A program made the translations under genes and the position numbers. From assembly GCA_000719025.1 (NCBI GenBank), contig JODP01000006.1:1042289-1106288 (forward strand): a stretch of DNA of 64,000 bases. The letters are read 5' to 3'. Of the stretch, positions 26,275 through 34,898 are shown piece after piece. The stretch is from Kineosporia aurantiaca JCM 3230 (lineage in GTDB: Bacteria; Actinomycetota; Actinomycetes; Actinomycetales; Kineosporiaceae). Every line of letters starts with the position of its first letter. Within the stretch, counting starts at the first letter, position 1. Below the pieces are notes generated by a model, which worked only from the letters and a program-made list of their open reading frames with translations, did not search any database and was not told the origin of the DNA.

Positions 26275-27162
26275 TCAGGGCCGGACGCCGGGGCCGTACC
26301 GCTCCACGCAGAACGCGGCCAGCCGCCGGGCCAGCTCGGCCAGCGTCGGGGCCGCGTGGTGCTGGGGGTCCCAGGCCGCGTACAGATGAATCCGTACGGC
26401 CCCGGCCGGTCCCCGCAGCCCGATCGAGGCAAGACCGAAGCGCGGGTCGTCCGAGACCACCGCCACGCCTCGGCCGGCCGCGGCCAGGGCCTGGGCCACC
26501 TGGGCATTCGTGGATTCGACGGCCGGCCGACAGCTCAGCCCGGCCGCGGCCACCGCCTCCTCCAGCAACTGGCGGGGGCGGAACTCCTCGGTCAGCACCA
26601 GCAGCGGGCGCCGGATCAGCTCCCCGACGTCCACCAGGGGGCGTCCCGCCCAGGCGTCGCTTTCTGGCACCTGGGCCCAGATCGGCAGCACCGCCAGGGC
26701 GAGCGAGGCCAGATCGCGGGACGGCGGCCGGGGAACGATGGCCAGGTCCGCCCCCGACCTCAGGGCGGCCTCGGCCCCGCGCGGATCAAGCTGACGCACG
26801 ATCGGCACCGGATCGTCGGGGTGCAGGGTGGAGAGGAAGGGCGCGAGGACGTCGCTGAGCGTCGTTGTAGGAACGGCCAGGTGCAGCTGGTCCAGCTGTC
26901 CCGACGCGATGCTGGATGCGGCCCGGCGAACCTCGTCCGCCTGCCGCAAGAGATTCCTGGCCAGGGGTAGGAACTGCTCGCCCGCCGGAGTGAGCCTCAG
27001 ACGATGGCCCTGGCGCTCGAACAGGGGTAGGTCGAGATCCTGCTCCAGCTGGCGGAGCTGCCGGGAAAGCACGGGCTGGGTGATGTGCAGCTGAGTCGCG
27101 GCTCGGGTGGCCGATCCGGCGTCCACCGTTTCGACGAAGTACCGCAGAAGCCGCAGGTTCAT
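26275..27162 (-). CDS. LysR-type transcriptional regulator
   Basis: A 295-aa regulator. The N-terminal winged helix-turn-helix reads MNLRLLRYFVETVDAG, ATRAATQLHITQPVLSRQLR. A substrate-binding domain follows (about 90-290). ATG 27162 starts the canonical LysR N-terminus; GTG 27168 is possible. It is divergent from the GABA aminotransferase with only 43 bp between start codons, the normal layout for control of that operon. ACATGAAG occurs twice in the gap (27172 and 27204), a possible half-site. The inducer may be an amine or GABA, which is inference. Confidence 0.9.
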   Translation of the reverse strand: MNLRLLRYFVETVDAGSATRAATQLHITQPVLSRQLRQLEQDLDLPLFERQGHRLRLTPAGEQFLPLARNLLRQADEVRRAASSIASGQLDQLHLAVPTTTLSDVLAPFLSTLHPDDPVPIVRQLDPRGAEAALRSGADLAIVPRPPSRDLASLALAVLPIWAQVPESDAWAGRPLVDVGELIRRPLLVLTEEFRPRQLLEEAVAAAGLSCRPAVESTNAQVAQALAAAGRGVAVVSDDPRFGLASIGLRGPAGAVRIHLYAAWDPQHHAAPTLAELARRLAAFCVERYGPGVRP

Positions 27163-27205
27163 GCTCACAGGACATGAAGATAGTGCCGAACAGGTCTTGG
27201 ACAAC

Positions 27206-28552
27206 ATGAAGGCCAGACCTCACGCTCGACCCATGCCCGAACTCGAACAGAGCCGCCTCCTGCGCACCGAACTGCCCGGTCCCCGATCGGCCGAGCTGAT
27301 GCGGCGCAAGCAGGCCTTCGTCAGCCCCGGCGTCGGCACCACCATGCCGGTCTTCGCCGCCCGGGCGGCCGGCGGCATCGTCGAGGACGTCGACGGCAAC
27401 CGCTTCATCGATCTCGGTTCCGGGATCGCCGTCACCACCGTCGGCAGCAGTGCGCCGCGCGTGGTCGAGGCGGTCCGGCAGCAGGTCGAGGACTTCACCC
27501 ACACCTGCTTCATGATCACGCCGTACGAGTCCTACGTGGCGGTCGCCGAGGCGCTGGCCCGGCTCACCCCGGGGGATGGGGAAAAACGCTCGGCGCTGTT
27601 CAATTCCGGATCCGAGGCGGTGGAGAACGCGGTCAAGATCGCCCGGTCCTACACCGGCCGGGACGCCGTGGTGGTGTTCGACCACGCGTACCACGGCCGG
27701 ACCAACCTGACCATGGCGATGACCGCGAAGGTGGCGCCCTACAAGCACGGGTTCGGACCGTTCGCCGGCGAGGTCTACCGGGCGCCGATGTCCTACCCGA
27801 TGCGGGACGGGCTGGACGGCCCGGCGGCCGCCCGACGCGCCATCTCGATCATCGAGACCCAGGTCGGGGCGGGCAATCTCGCCGCGGTGGTGATCGAGCC
27901 GATCCAGGGTGAGGGCGGCTTCATCGTTCCCGCCGACGGGTTCCTGCCCGCCCTGGCCGCCTGGTGCGCGGCGAACGGCGTGCTCTTCGTGGCCGACGAG
28001 GTGCAGTCCGGATTCGGCCGCACCGGAACCATGTTCGCGATCGAGGCCGAGGGGGTGATCGCCGACCTGGTGGTCTCGGCCAAGGGAATCGCCGGTGGGC
28101 TGCCGCTTTCGGCGGTCACCGGTCGCGCGGAGATCATGGACGCCGTCCATCCCGGCGGTCTCGGCGGCACCTATGGGGGTAACCCGCTGGCCTGCGCGGC
28201 GGCGCTCGCCGTGATCGAGACCATCGAGGCGGACGGTCTGCTGGAACGCGCCCGGCAGATCGAGACCCTGGTGCTGAAGCGGCTGAACGAGCTGAAGGAC
28301 GCCGACCCGCGGATCGGGGACGTGCGCGGGCGGGGCGCGATGCTGGCGGCCGAGTTCGTCGACCCGGCGACCGGCGAACCGGACGCGGCCCTGGCCAAGG
28401 CGGTCGCCACGGCCGCCCACCAGCGCGGTGTGATCACCCTGACCTGCGGTACCTGGGGAAACGTCATCCGGTTCCTGCCTCCGCTGAGCATCTCCGACGA
28501 GTTGCTGAGCGAGGGCCTGGACCTCGTCGCGGCCGGCCTGAAGGAGCACTGA
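27206..28552 (+). CDS. gabT: 4-aminobutyrate transaminase
   Basis: A 448-aa class III PLP aminotransferase. It converts GABA and 2-oxoglutarate to succinate semialdehyde and glutamate. It shows LPGPRSAEL near the start (GabT-like), the GSEAVENAVKIAR phosphate region, VVIEPIQGEGGF, and FVADEVQSGFGRTG with the catalytic Lys in V-S-A-K-G-I-A-G-G. ATG 27206 gives the family length; ATG 27233 is an alternative. It is followed after 1 nt by the dehydrogenase, and both should be under the divergent LysR regulator. Confidence 0.92.
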   Translation: MKARPHARPMPELEQSRLLRTELPGPRSAELMRRKQAFVSPGVGTTMPVFAARAAGGIVEDVDGNRFIDLGSGIAVTTVGSSAPRVVEAVRQQVEDFTHTCFMITPYESYVAVAEALARLTPGDGEKRSALFNSGSEAVENAVKIARSYTGRDAVVVFDHAYHGRTNLTMAMTAKVAPYKHGFGPFAGEVYRAPMSYPMRDGLDGPAAARRAISIIETQVGAGNLAAVVIEPIQGEGGFIVPADGFLPALAAWCAANGVLFVADEVQSGFGRTGTMFAIEAEGVIADLVVSAKGIAGGLPLSAVTGRAEIMDAVHPGGLGGTYGGNPLACAAALAVIETIEADGLLERARQIETLVLKRLNELKDADPRIGDVRGRGAMLAAEFVDPATGEPDAALAKAVATAAHQRGVITLTCGTWGNVIRFLPPLSISDELLSEGLDLVAAGLKEH

Positions 28553-28553
28553 G

Positions 28554-29981
28554 ATGGACTACACCGAAGGCGTTCTCATTGGGGGCAAGTGGCTTCCGGG
28601 CAGTCAGGGCGTGTTCGACGTGGTCGACCCGGCCACGCTGACCGTCATCGCCCAGGTCGCGAACGCCGGCCCGGACGACGCGGTGGCCGCGGTCGACGCC
28701 GCCCACGCCGCCTTCCCGGCCTGGGCCGCCACCGCTCCACGGGCCCGGGCCGACCTGCTGATGAAGACCCGGGACCTGATGCTGCGCGACGCCGAGGAGC
28801 TGGCCGGGCTGATCTCCGCCGAGAACGGCAAGTCGCTGGCCGACGCCCGGGCCGAGGTCGGCTACGCCGCCGAGTTCTTCCGCTGGTTCGCCGAGGAGGC
28901 CGTCCGCCCGCACGGTGACTACGGATCCTCGCCCGCCGGGGGCACCCGGACCATCGTCACTCATCATCCCGTCGGCGTCGCCGCCCTGGTGACCCCGTGG
29001 AACTTCCCGGCCGCCATGGCCACCCGGAAGATCGCCCCGGCCCTGGCCGCCGGCTGCACGGTGGTGCTCAAACCGGCCGCCGAGACCCCGCTCACCGCGC
29101 TGGCCGTCGCCCGCCTGATGGCCGAGGCCGGGGTGCCGGACGGCGTGGTCAACGTGGTGCCCGGCGAGGACGCCCCGGCCATCGTCGCCGCCTGGACGCA
29201 GGACCCTCGGGTGCGCAAGCTTTCGTTCACCGGCTCGACCAACGTCGGGCGCCAGCTGCTCCGCCAGGCGGCGGACCGGGTGGTCAACACCTCCATGGAG
29301 CTCGGCGGCAATGCCCCCTTCGTGGTCACCGCCGACGCGGACGTGGACGCCGCGGTTGAGGGCGCGATGATCGCCAAGTTCCGCAACGGGGGACAGGCCT
29401 GCACGGCGGCCAACCGGTTCTACGTCCACGCTTCGGTTGCTGAGGAATTCACCGCGAAACTCGGCGCCCGGGTCGAGGCCCTGGTCGTCGGTCCGGCTTC
29501 CGAGGGCTCGGACATCGGCCCGTTGATCTCGGCGCGAGCCCGCAAGAACGTCGAGCGGCTGGTCGAGAACGCGGTCGCCACGGGCGCGGTCGTGGCTCAC
29601 CAGGCTCAGCCCGCCACCGCGCCGGGGTACTTCTTCACTCCGGTGGTGCTGACCCGGGTGACTGCGCAGTCGGAGGTCGTGCAGGAGGAGGTCTTCGCTC
29701 CGGTCGCGCCCATCGTGGTCTGGTCCGACCTGGAGGACCTGCTGACCGAGCTGAACTCGAGCGAGTACGGCCTGGCGGCCTATGTCTACGCCGGCGATCT
29801 GGGCGCTGCGCTGCACCTGGCCGAGCGGATCGAGGCGGGCATGGTCGGGATCAACCGGGGGCTGGTCTCGGATCCGTCGGCCCCGTTCGGCGGGGTGAAG
29901 CAGAGCGGGCTCGGGCGGGAAGGGGCCCGGGCCGGGCTGGAGGAGTACACCGAGATGCAGTACTTCAGCGTCGCCTGGTAG
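28554..29981 (+). CDS. gabD: Succinate-semialdehyde dehydrogenase
   Basis: A 475-aa NAD(P)-dependent aldehyde dehydrogenase. Signature segments are TPWNFPAAMATRKIAPALAAG, FTGSTNVG, the Glu motif M-E-L-G-G-N-A-P and the Cys motif G-Q-A-C-T-A, ending PFGGVKQSGLGREGARAGLEEYTE. It oxidises succinate semialdehyde to succinate, which completes the GABA shunt. AAGGAG precedes the ATG. It could also accept 4-aminobutanal. It forms an operon with gabT. Confidence 0.92.
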   Translation: MDYTEGVLIGGKWLPGSQGVFDVVDPATLTVIAQVANAGPDDAVAAVDAAHAAFPAWAATAPRARADLLMKTRDLMLRDAEELAGLISAENGKSLADARAEVGYAAEFFRWFAEEAVRPHGDYGSSPAGGTRTIVTHHPVGVAALVTPWNFPAAMATRKIAPALAAGCTVVLKPAAETPLTALAVARLMAEAGVPDGVVNVVPGEDAPAIVAAWTQDPRVRKLSFTGSTNVGRQLLRQAADRVVNTSMELGGNAPFVVTADADVDAAVEGAMIAKFRNGGQACTAANRFYVHASVAEEFTAKLGARVEALVVGPASEGSDIGPLISARARKNVERLVENAVATGAVVAHQAQPATAPGYFFTPVVLTRVTAQSEVVQEEVFAPVAPIVVWSDLEDLLTELNSSEYGLAAYVYAGDLGAALHLAERIEAGMVGINRGLVSDPSAPFGGVKQSGLGREGARAGLEEYTEMQYFSVAW

Positions 29982-30007
29982 CAGCACCCGTTCGGCGGGA
30001 TAGGCGT

Positions 30008-30029
30008 TCGAACAAATGTTCGATACCAT
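30008..30029 (+). promoter_or_regulatory. LexA (SOS) box with promoter -10
   Basis: TCGAACAAATGTTCGA (30008-30023) is a perfect palindrome matching the actinobacterial/Gram-positive LexA box (CGAAC-N4-GTTCG). The -10-like TACCAT (30024-30029) follows directly. It is 33 nt upstream of the start of the small gene at 30062. Confidence 0.85.
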
Positions 30030-30061
30030 GGGCGTGTCGGAAGCGCTGACAGGGGTGGGTG

Positions 30062-30418
30062 GTGCTAGTGCAGCCCAGGCAGTCTCGAGCCGTCCATGAG
30101 TTTCCTCCGAGTGATCCCGCCGCCCGCGTCCACGAGCCGCCGCAGGCCGTTCCGGTCCTGGCGCTGCTGCGCGGGGACGACGGCGAGGTGCTGGCCGTCG
30201 TCCCGGCCGCGGTGCAGGCCTGGTCGGGCGATTCGGTCCGGATCACCTGGGCCGCGCGGCAAGGGGTCCAGCTCTACTCCGCGTGGGTCCCGGCCGGTGA
30301 CGTGGTGCGGGGCGACGCGGCGTCCCGCCTGCTCGACGAGTTCGCGTTCGGGGGCGGTCAGCGCGCGGTGCTGGCCCGGTTCCTGGCCTGGCGAGACGCA
30401 CAACCCCGCGCGAGCTGA
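30062..30418 (+). CDS. LexA-controlled hypothetical protein
   Basis: A 118-aa protein. The N-terminal 25 residues are Pro/Arg-rich; the rest reads VPVLALLRGDDGEVLAVV, AWSGDSVRITWAARQG, VQLYSAWVPAGDVV and FGGGQRAVLARFLAWRDAQ, a mixed beta/alpha fold. I do not recognise the family. The LexA box overlapping the promoter predicts DNA-damage induction. GTG 30062 is chosen (AGGGG 6 nt upstream); GTG 30059 and 30068 are also possible. A serine hydrolase follows after 74 nt and may be co-transcribed. Confidence 0.7.
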   Translation: MLVQPRQSRAVHEFPPSDPAARVHEPPQAVPVLALLRGDDGEVLAVVPAAVQAWSGDSVRITWAARQGVQLYSAWVPAGDVVRGDAASRLLDEFAFGGGQRAVLARFLAWRDAQPRAS

Positions 30419-30492
30419 GGGCGGGCCGATGAGTTCTGGCGGCGGGGTCGGTCCTCATCGGTGTCCGGAGACGCCGAGCAGGGGGAGGGCCG

Positions 30493-31680
30493 ATGATCGC
30501 CGAAGCCTTGGAGAAGCTGCACGCCGAACTGACCGCGCAGGTCACCGACGGTCTGGTCCCCGGCCTGGCCGCGGCGGTGGTCAGCAGCGACGAGGTGGAC
30601 GTGTTCGTGGCCGGTGCCCTGGAGGCCGGGGGCGAACGCGCGGTGGGGCGGGACACGATTTTCCGGATCGCCTCGCTGAGCAAGCCGATGGTGGCCTTCG
30701 GGGCGCTGCAGATGGTCCAGGAGGGCCTCTTCGAGCTGGATGAGCCGGTCGGCCGACTGGTGCCCGAGCTGGCCCATCCCCGCGTTCTGCGCAGCCTCGA
30801 CGGCCCGGTCAGTGACACGGTTGCCGCCGAGCGGCCGATCACCGTGCGCGATCTGCTGACCTTCACGGCCGGCCTCGGGATCGTCATGGCGCCGCCCAAG
30901 ACCTATCCGATCCAGGCCGAGCTGGCCGAGGTGCTCGGGGAGCCCGGCCCACCGCAGCCCGCCTCCGCCCTCCCGCCGGACGAGACCCTGGCCCGGCTCG
31001 GCGCATTGCCCCTTCTGTACCAGCCGGGTGCGCAGTGGGCCTACGACACCGCCGCCGATGTGCTGGGGGTGCTGATGGCCCGGGCGGCCGGGACGTCGTT
31101 GGGAACGGCGCTGAGCACAAGGCTTTTCGGGCCGCTGGGAATGGTGGACACCGGATTCAGCGTGCCGCCCGCAAACGTCCAAAAGCTCACCAGTAGTTAC
31201 ACGGTCGGGCCGGACGGCGGTCTGGAGCTGTTCGACCCCGCCGAGGGCAGCCAGTGGGCCTCGCCGCCACCGCTGGAATCGGCTTCTGGGGGCCTGGTCT
31301 CGACGCTGGACGACCTGCTGGTCTTCGCCCGGCTGATGCTCGGCCGGGGCGTGCTGGATCATCAGCGCCTGCTGTCGGACGAGCTCTTCACCGCGATGAC
31401 CAGCGATCAGCTGACCGCTGCACAGAAGTCCCGGACGATCTGGGCGCCCGGGTTCTTCGACACCCACGGCTGGGGCTTCGGGCTGGCCGTGCGAACCGTG
31501 GCGGGCGATGGCGAATCGGCCGGATCCTACGGCTGGACCGGGGGATTGGGCACGGTCTGGGCCTGCGACCCGGTACTCGGGACCGCCGGGATCCTGCTCA
31601 GCCAGCGAGCGATGATGTCGCCGGAACCGGAGAGCGTGACGACCAGCTTCTGGGCCGGCCTGCACGCCGCCACCAGATGA
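30493..31680 (+). CDS. Serine hydrolase, beta-lactamase class C-like
   Basis: A 395-aa protein of the class C beta-lactamase/DD-peptidase/esterase fold. The nucleophile motif is S61-L-S-K64; the second motif is Y-D-T rather than Y-x-N (QWAYDTAADVLG), and a HGWGFGLAV segment follows. No signal peptide is visible, so a cytoplasmic esterase or peptidase is more likely than a beta-lactamase. GAGG 5 nt before ATG 30493. It ends directly against the convergent SMI1-type gene. Confidence 0.85.
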   Translation: MIAEALEKLHAELTAQVTDGLVPGLAAAVVSSDEVDVFVAGALEAGGERAVGRDTIFRIASLSKPMVAFGALQMVQEGLFELDEPVGRLVPELAHPRVLRSLDGPVSDTVAAERPITVRDLLTFTAGLGIVMAPPKTYPIQAELAEVLGEPGPPQPASALPPDETLARLGALPLLYQPGAQWAYDTAADVLGVLMARAAGTSLGTALSTRLFGPLGMVDTGFSVPPANVQKLTSSYTVGPDGGLELFDPAEGSQWASPPPLESASGGLVSTLDDLLVFARLMLGRGVLDHQRLLSDELFTAMTSDQLTAAQKSRTIWAPGFFDTHGWGFGLAVRTVAGDGESAGSYGWTGGLGTVWACDPVLGTAGILLSQRAMMSPEPESVTTSFWAGLHAATR

Positions 31681-32358
31681 TCAGCTGAGGTCCGCGCGCT
31701 CCAGTTCGTAGAGCAGCACGCCGTCGGAAACCTGCGAAGGATCCACCTCGGCCAGGCGGGCTGCGCACCGCTCGAGCAGCTCGACGATCCCGGGGGCCAC
31801 CACGCGGCGTAGATCCTCGTCCGAGCCGATCACGATCACCTGGCCGACGGTGCCCCCGGGCCGCGGGGCAAGGTCCACAGCGAGCTGGTTGCCCCCGCCG
31901 TCGGTGGCGAAGCCGACCCAGTCCGGCGAGGTGTAGACGCCCATCACCGGGTCCTCGCCGCGCACCTCCACCGCGCTGTCGAAGTCGTCGGCCAGTTGCT
32001 CGGGGGTGTACCCGTCGCGGACCTCCTTCCAGGCGACCCAGCCCTCGACCAGCTTGCTCAGCGGGTCGAAGCTCCAGCCGTCCCCGAACAGCGCGCAGAC
32101 CCAACGGCCGTGCTCGCGAACGGTTTCCGCATGCGCTCCGTGGGTCAGGTCGTAGTAGTCGGTCTGCCCGTCGCTGAGCTGGTACAGCCCGGCCAGGTCG
32201 GCGGGCAGCGACCGGCCGATCGCCCGCTCGGCGCCGTCGATGTCGGCGATCGCGGCGGCCGGGCGAACCAGCTCGTCCACTGCGTAACCGGTCCGGGCCA
32301 GGGCGTCGAGCAGGGCGGCCCAGGCGGTCTGCAGCTCGGCCCGGGGAGTTTCGATCAT
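31681..32358 (-). CDS. SMI1/KNR4-like protein
   Basis: A 225-aa acidic protein with the SMI1/KNR4 fold signature (AERAIGRSLPADLAGLYQLSDGQTD, VGFATDGGGNQLAVDLAP). In bacteria this superfamily includes immunity proteins of polymorphic toxins as well as housekeeping members. No toxin gene is adjacent. The ATG at 32358 has AAGGAG and overlaps the stop of the membrane gene in ATGA, so it is the third gene of the ABC exporter operon. Function unknown. Confidence 0.8.
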   Translation of the reverse strand: MIETPRAELQTAWAALLDALARTGYAVDELVRPAAAIADIDGAERAIGRSLPADLAGLYQLSDGQTDYYDLTHGAHAETVREHGRWVCALFGDGWSFDPLSKLVEGWVAWKEVRDGYTPEQLADDFDSAVEVRGEDPVMGVYTSPDWVGFATDGGGNQLAVDLAPRPGGTVGQVIVIGSDEDLRRVVAPGIVELLERCAARLAEVDPSQVSDGVLLYELERADLS

Positions 32359-33962
32359 GGCTTCTCCTTGGCTTTCTCCTGAGCATTCTCCAGAGCCCCG
32401 AAGATCCCGCCTTCCCCGGACGGCTCGTGGATCGCGATCAGCACGGCCACCACGGTCAGCGGGAACTGCAGCTGGAGCAGGAACGGGTGCGTGGTGCCGA
32501 GGATCAGGGAGACGATGATCGGCACGCTGCCGACCACCGCGATGTCCGGGCCCTTCAGCAACGAGGAGGTCAGGCCGGGCGGCAGGGACCCCATCGGGCT
32601 GTAGACGGCGCCGCCCCCGAAGGTCGGGACCGGGCGATAGGCGGCCCGGACCGCGGCCGCCGCCCAGGCCGGGCCGGTGAGCAGGCCGAGCAGGATCCAC
32701 TCGGCCGGTTCGCCGTAGCGCCAGCCGAGCACGGCCGTGATGATCACGAACCAGGTGCACATCAGCACGGCCGGCAGCGCCATCCGGGTCAGCCGGACGA
32801 AGCGCTGGGGGATCGGCAGGGCCGCGTCCAGGGCCGGGCTGATCTGGGCCCGTCGGGAGCCCTCGCCGGTGGCCAGTGAGGCCAGGTAGGCGCCGGCCAG
32901 AAGCAGGCCGATCGTGGCGGCCGTCTTGGGGTTGGGCACCAGCAGCGCCACGAGGGGCAACCCGAGCGCGAGGACTATCTGCGCGGGCTGACGCGGAGTG
33001 CGGCGGAACAGCAGGGCGTCGGCACTGATCAGGGCCCCGAACGGACGCCAGTGGGGAGGGAGGCGGGAGAGCCAGGGCAGGCGGGACGAACGGGAGCGCT
33101 GGGCCGGGTCGGTGCGGGCGGACAGGGCCCGGCCCAGGGCGCGGGTGTCGAGGGAGAGCGCAGCGACCATGGCCTCGTCCGAAGCTGCGCCGCTCTGCCG
33201 CAGGCTGACCGCCGGTACGTTGCCCAGCCGCAGGTCCCAGCTCCGGCCGAGGGCGATGGCGGCGCCGAAGAGCAGGACCGCGATCGGCAGGGCGAGCCAG
33301 CCCGGCTGCGGCGCCGGGGAACCGAAGATGGCCAGAAGGACACCGGCCAGAGGGACAGCGGCCGCCACCGCGTCCGCCGCGATCCGGAGGCTCCGGCGCG
33401 GGCCGGGCTGGGCCTGCACGAGCCCGGCCACGATCACCAGGGTCACCGTCAGGGCGGCGCCGAGCAGGGCGGTGCCGATCCCCGCCGCCGCGCCGTTGGG
33501 CATGGCGAAGGCCACCGCGGTGCCGCTGATCAGGCCGACCACCAGACCGATCAACGGCCAGCGGTAGGCCGCCGGGCGCAGCAGCGAACGCCGGTCCACC
33601 GGCAGCGGCAGCCACCAGCTGGACTCGGCGGCCGACAGCGAGACCGGGCCGAGCCGGGTGGCCAGGCCGATCAGCGCGGCCACCGCGGCGATCGCGGGCA
33701 GCACGGCGATCCAGCCGATCTCCAGCCCGGGCCCGTCGTGCGCGGCCCGGCCGACCGGGCCGGAGTCCGGGGCCAGGTGCGAGGAGAGCGAGAAGACCAT
33801 GGTCGAGGCCATCGCGACGGCGAAGAGGCCGACGTAGATGTCGCCGAACAGGTCGGACACGTGGGCGTCGGAGTGGTACCGGCTGGCGTCCGCGGTGACC
33901 CGGCGGATCTGCCGGCCGGAGGGCAGGCCCTTCTCCGCGTCCTGGCTGGTCCCGGTGCTCAC
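32355..33962 (-). CDS. DUF6297-type ABC transporter membrane protein
   Basis: A 535-aa protein with about ten to twelve hydrophobic segments (for example residues 43-62, 83-102, 133-153, 161-183, 195-215 and 224-241, then 330-530), and soluble loops rich in Arg near 265-310. It resembles actinobacterial DUF6297 proteins that pair with a single ABC ATPase. Starts with GTG overlapping the ATPase stop and overlaps the SMI1-type gene downstream, so the three are one operon. Transported substrate unknown. Confidence 0.8.
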   Translation of the reverse strand: MSTGTSQDAEKGLPSGRQIRRVTADASRYHSDAHVSDLFGDIYVGLFAVAMASTMVFSLSSHLAPDSGPVGRAAHDGPGLEIGWIAVLPAIAAVAALIGLATRLGPVSLSAAESSWWLPLPVDRRSLLRPAAYRWPLIGLVVGLISGTAVAFAMPNGAAAGIGTALLGAALTVTLVIVAGLVQAQPGPRRSLRIAADAVAAAVPLAGVLLAIFGSPAPQPGWLALPIAVLLFGAAIALGRSWDLRLGNVPAVSLRQSGAASDEAMVAALSLDTRALGRALSARTDPAQRSRSSRLPWLSRLPPHWRPFGALISADALLFRRTPRQPAQIVLALGLPLVALLVPNPKTAATIGLLLAGAYLASLATGEGSRRAQISPALDAALPIPQRFVRLTRMALPAVLMCTWFVIITAVLGWRYGEPAEWILLGLLTGPAWAAAAVRAAYRPVPTFGGGAVYSPMGSLPPGLTSSLLKGPDIAVVGSVPIIVSLILGTTHPFLLQLQFPLTVVAVLIAIHEPSGEGGIFGALENAQEKAKEKP

Positions 33963-34642
33963 AGCTCGTTCCGGATGATCTCGGCGCCGCGGGTGGGGCT
34001 GACCACCCGCACCTCGGTGTCGGAGATCGCCACCACCTTGGTCGCGGCGATGGTGATCAGCTGCGGGTCGTGGGTGGCCATCAGCACGCCACCGCCCTCG
34101 GTGCGCTCCTCCACCATCCAGCCCGCCAGGGTGTCGCGGATCGTCGCGTCCAGCCGCTGCTCCGGCTCGTCGAGGATCATCAGCGAGCGCGGCCGGGCGA
34201 AGGCGGCGGCCAGGGCCAGGCGGCGGCGCTGGCCGGAGGAGAGCGCGGCCGGCAGCGCGTTGGCCCGCTCGGTCAGGCCGAACGCGTCGAGCTGGTAGTC
34301 GGTGACCTCGTCCGGGTCCGGGACGCCGTGGCCGTAGCAGGTCAGCACCAGGTGCTCGCGGACGGTCAGGCTGGGGAAGAACGCCTCGTCGCCCAGCTCG
34401 GAGGCCACGGCGGCGCGGAAGGTGCCACTGCGCTCGTCCAGGTCCGAGCCGAGCATCTGCATCTTCCCGCCCAGCGGTTTCAGCAGGCCGACCACGGTCC
34501 GCAGCAGGGTGGACTTGCCGGAGCCGTTCGCCCCGATCACGGCCACCACCTCACCCGGCTTGACCTGCATGCTGATCGGTGGGCAGACCGGCAGGCCGTA
34601 GCCCACCTCCAGCTTGTTCACCTCGAGCAAAGCCCCTGGCAT
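33959..34642 (-). CDS. ABC transporter ATP-binding protein
   Basis: A 227-aa ATPase. It has Walker A G-A-N-G-S-G-K-S-T, signature L-S-S-G-Q-R-R-R, Walker B L-M-I-L-D-E-P and switch His in A-T-H-D. The nonstandard DEPEQRLD after Walker B retains the catalytic Glu. ATG 34642 has GGAGG 6 nt upstream. It is first in the ATPase-DUF6297-SMI1 operon. Export is more likely than import because no binding protein is present. Confidence 0.92.
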   Translation of the reverse strand: MPGALLEVNKLEVGYGLPVCPPISMQVKPGEVVAVIGANGSGKSTLLRTVVGLLKPLGGKMQMLGSDLDERSGTFRAAVASELGDEAFFPSLTVREHLVLTCYGHGVPDPDEVTDYQLDAFGLTERANALPAALSSGQRRRLALAAAFARPRSLMILDEPEQRLDATIRDTLAGWMVEERTEGGGVLMATHDPQLITIAATKVVAISDTEVRVVSPTRGAEIIRNEL

Positions 34643-34755
34643 TCCGCGCCTCCAGCCTGATCCACCCCCGGTGCCGTGCACACCGTGCCGCGATCATCCA
34701 GCATTCCCTCCCCCCACCCGTCATCAGGTGCTCCCCAGACCCCCTCCCCCCTCCG

Positions 34756-34887
34756 TGATCATGGACTTCTTCCCCCGTGATCATGGACTTTTCCCCGCGT
34801 GATCATGCACAACCGCCCCCGTGATCATGCGCATTCATCGCGGTAATCATGCAGTTCCGCCCCGGTGATCATGCAGCGGCCGTCCCT
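34756..34887. repeat. TGATCA array A (six 22-bp units)
   Basis: TGATCA or TAATCA cores begin at 34756, 34778, 34800, 34822, 34844 and 34866, each exactly 22 bp apart. The unit is TGATCATGSASTT followed by a C-rich tail ending CCCCG. The array lies between the divergent ABC ATPase and aminotransferase genes; the last unit covers the expected -35 region of the latter. Confidence 0.92.
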
Positions 34888-34898
34888 ATGCTGACCCG

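Noticed and set aside
31681..32358. Immunity gene of a polymorphic toxin system
   Set aside because: The SMI1-like gene is translationally coupled to an ABC exporter and no toxin or secretion gene is adjacent.
34756..34887. CRISPR-like regular spacing
   Set aside because: Period is 22 bp with no unique spacers, no leader and no cas genes; similar units lie elsewhere in both orientations.
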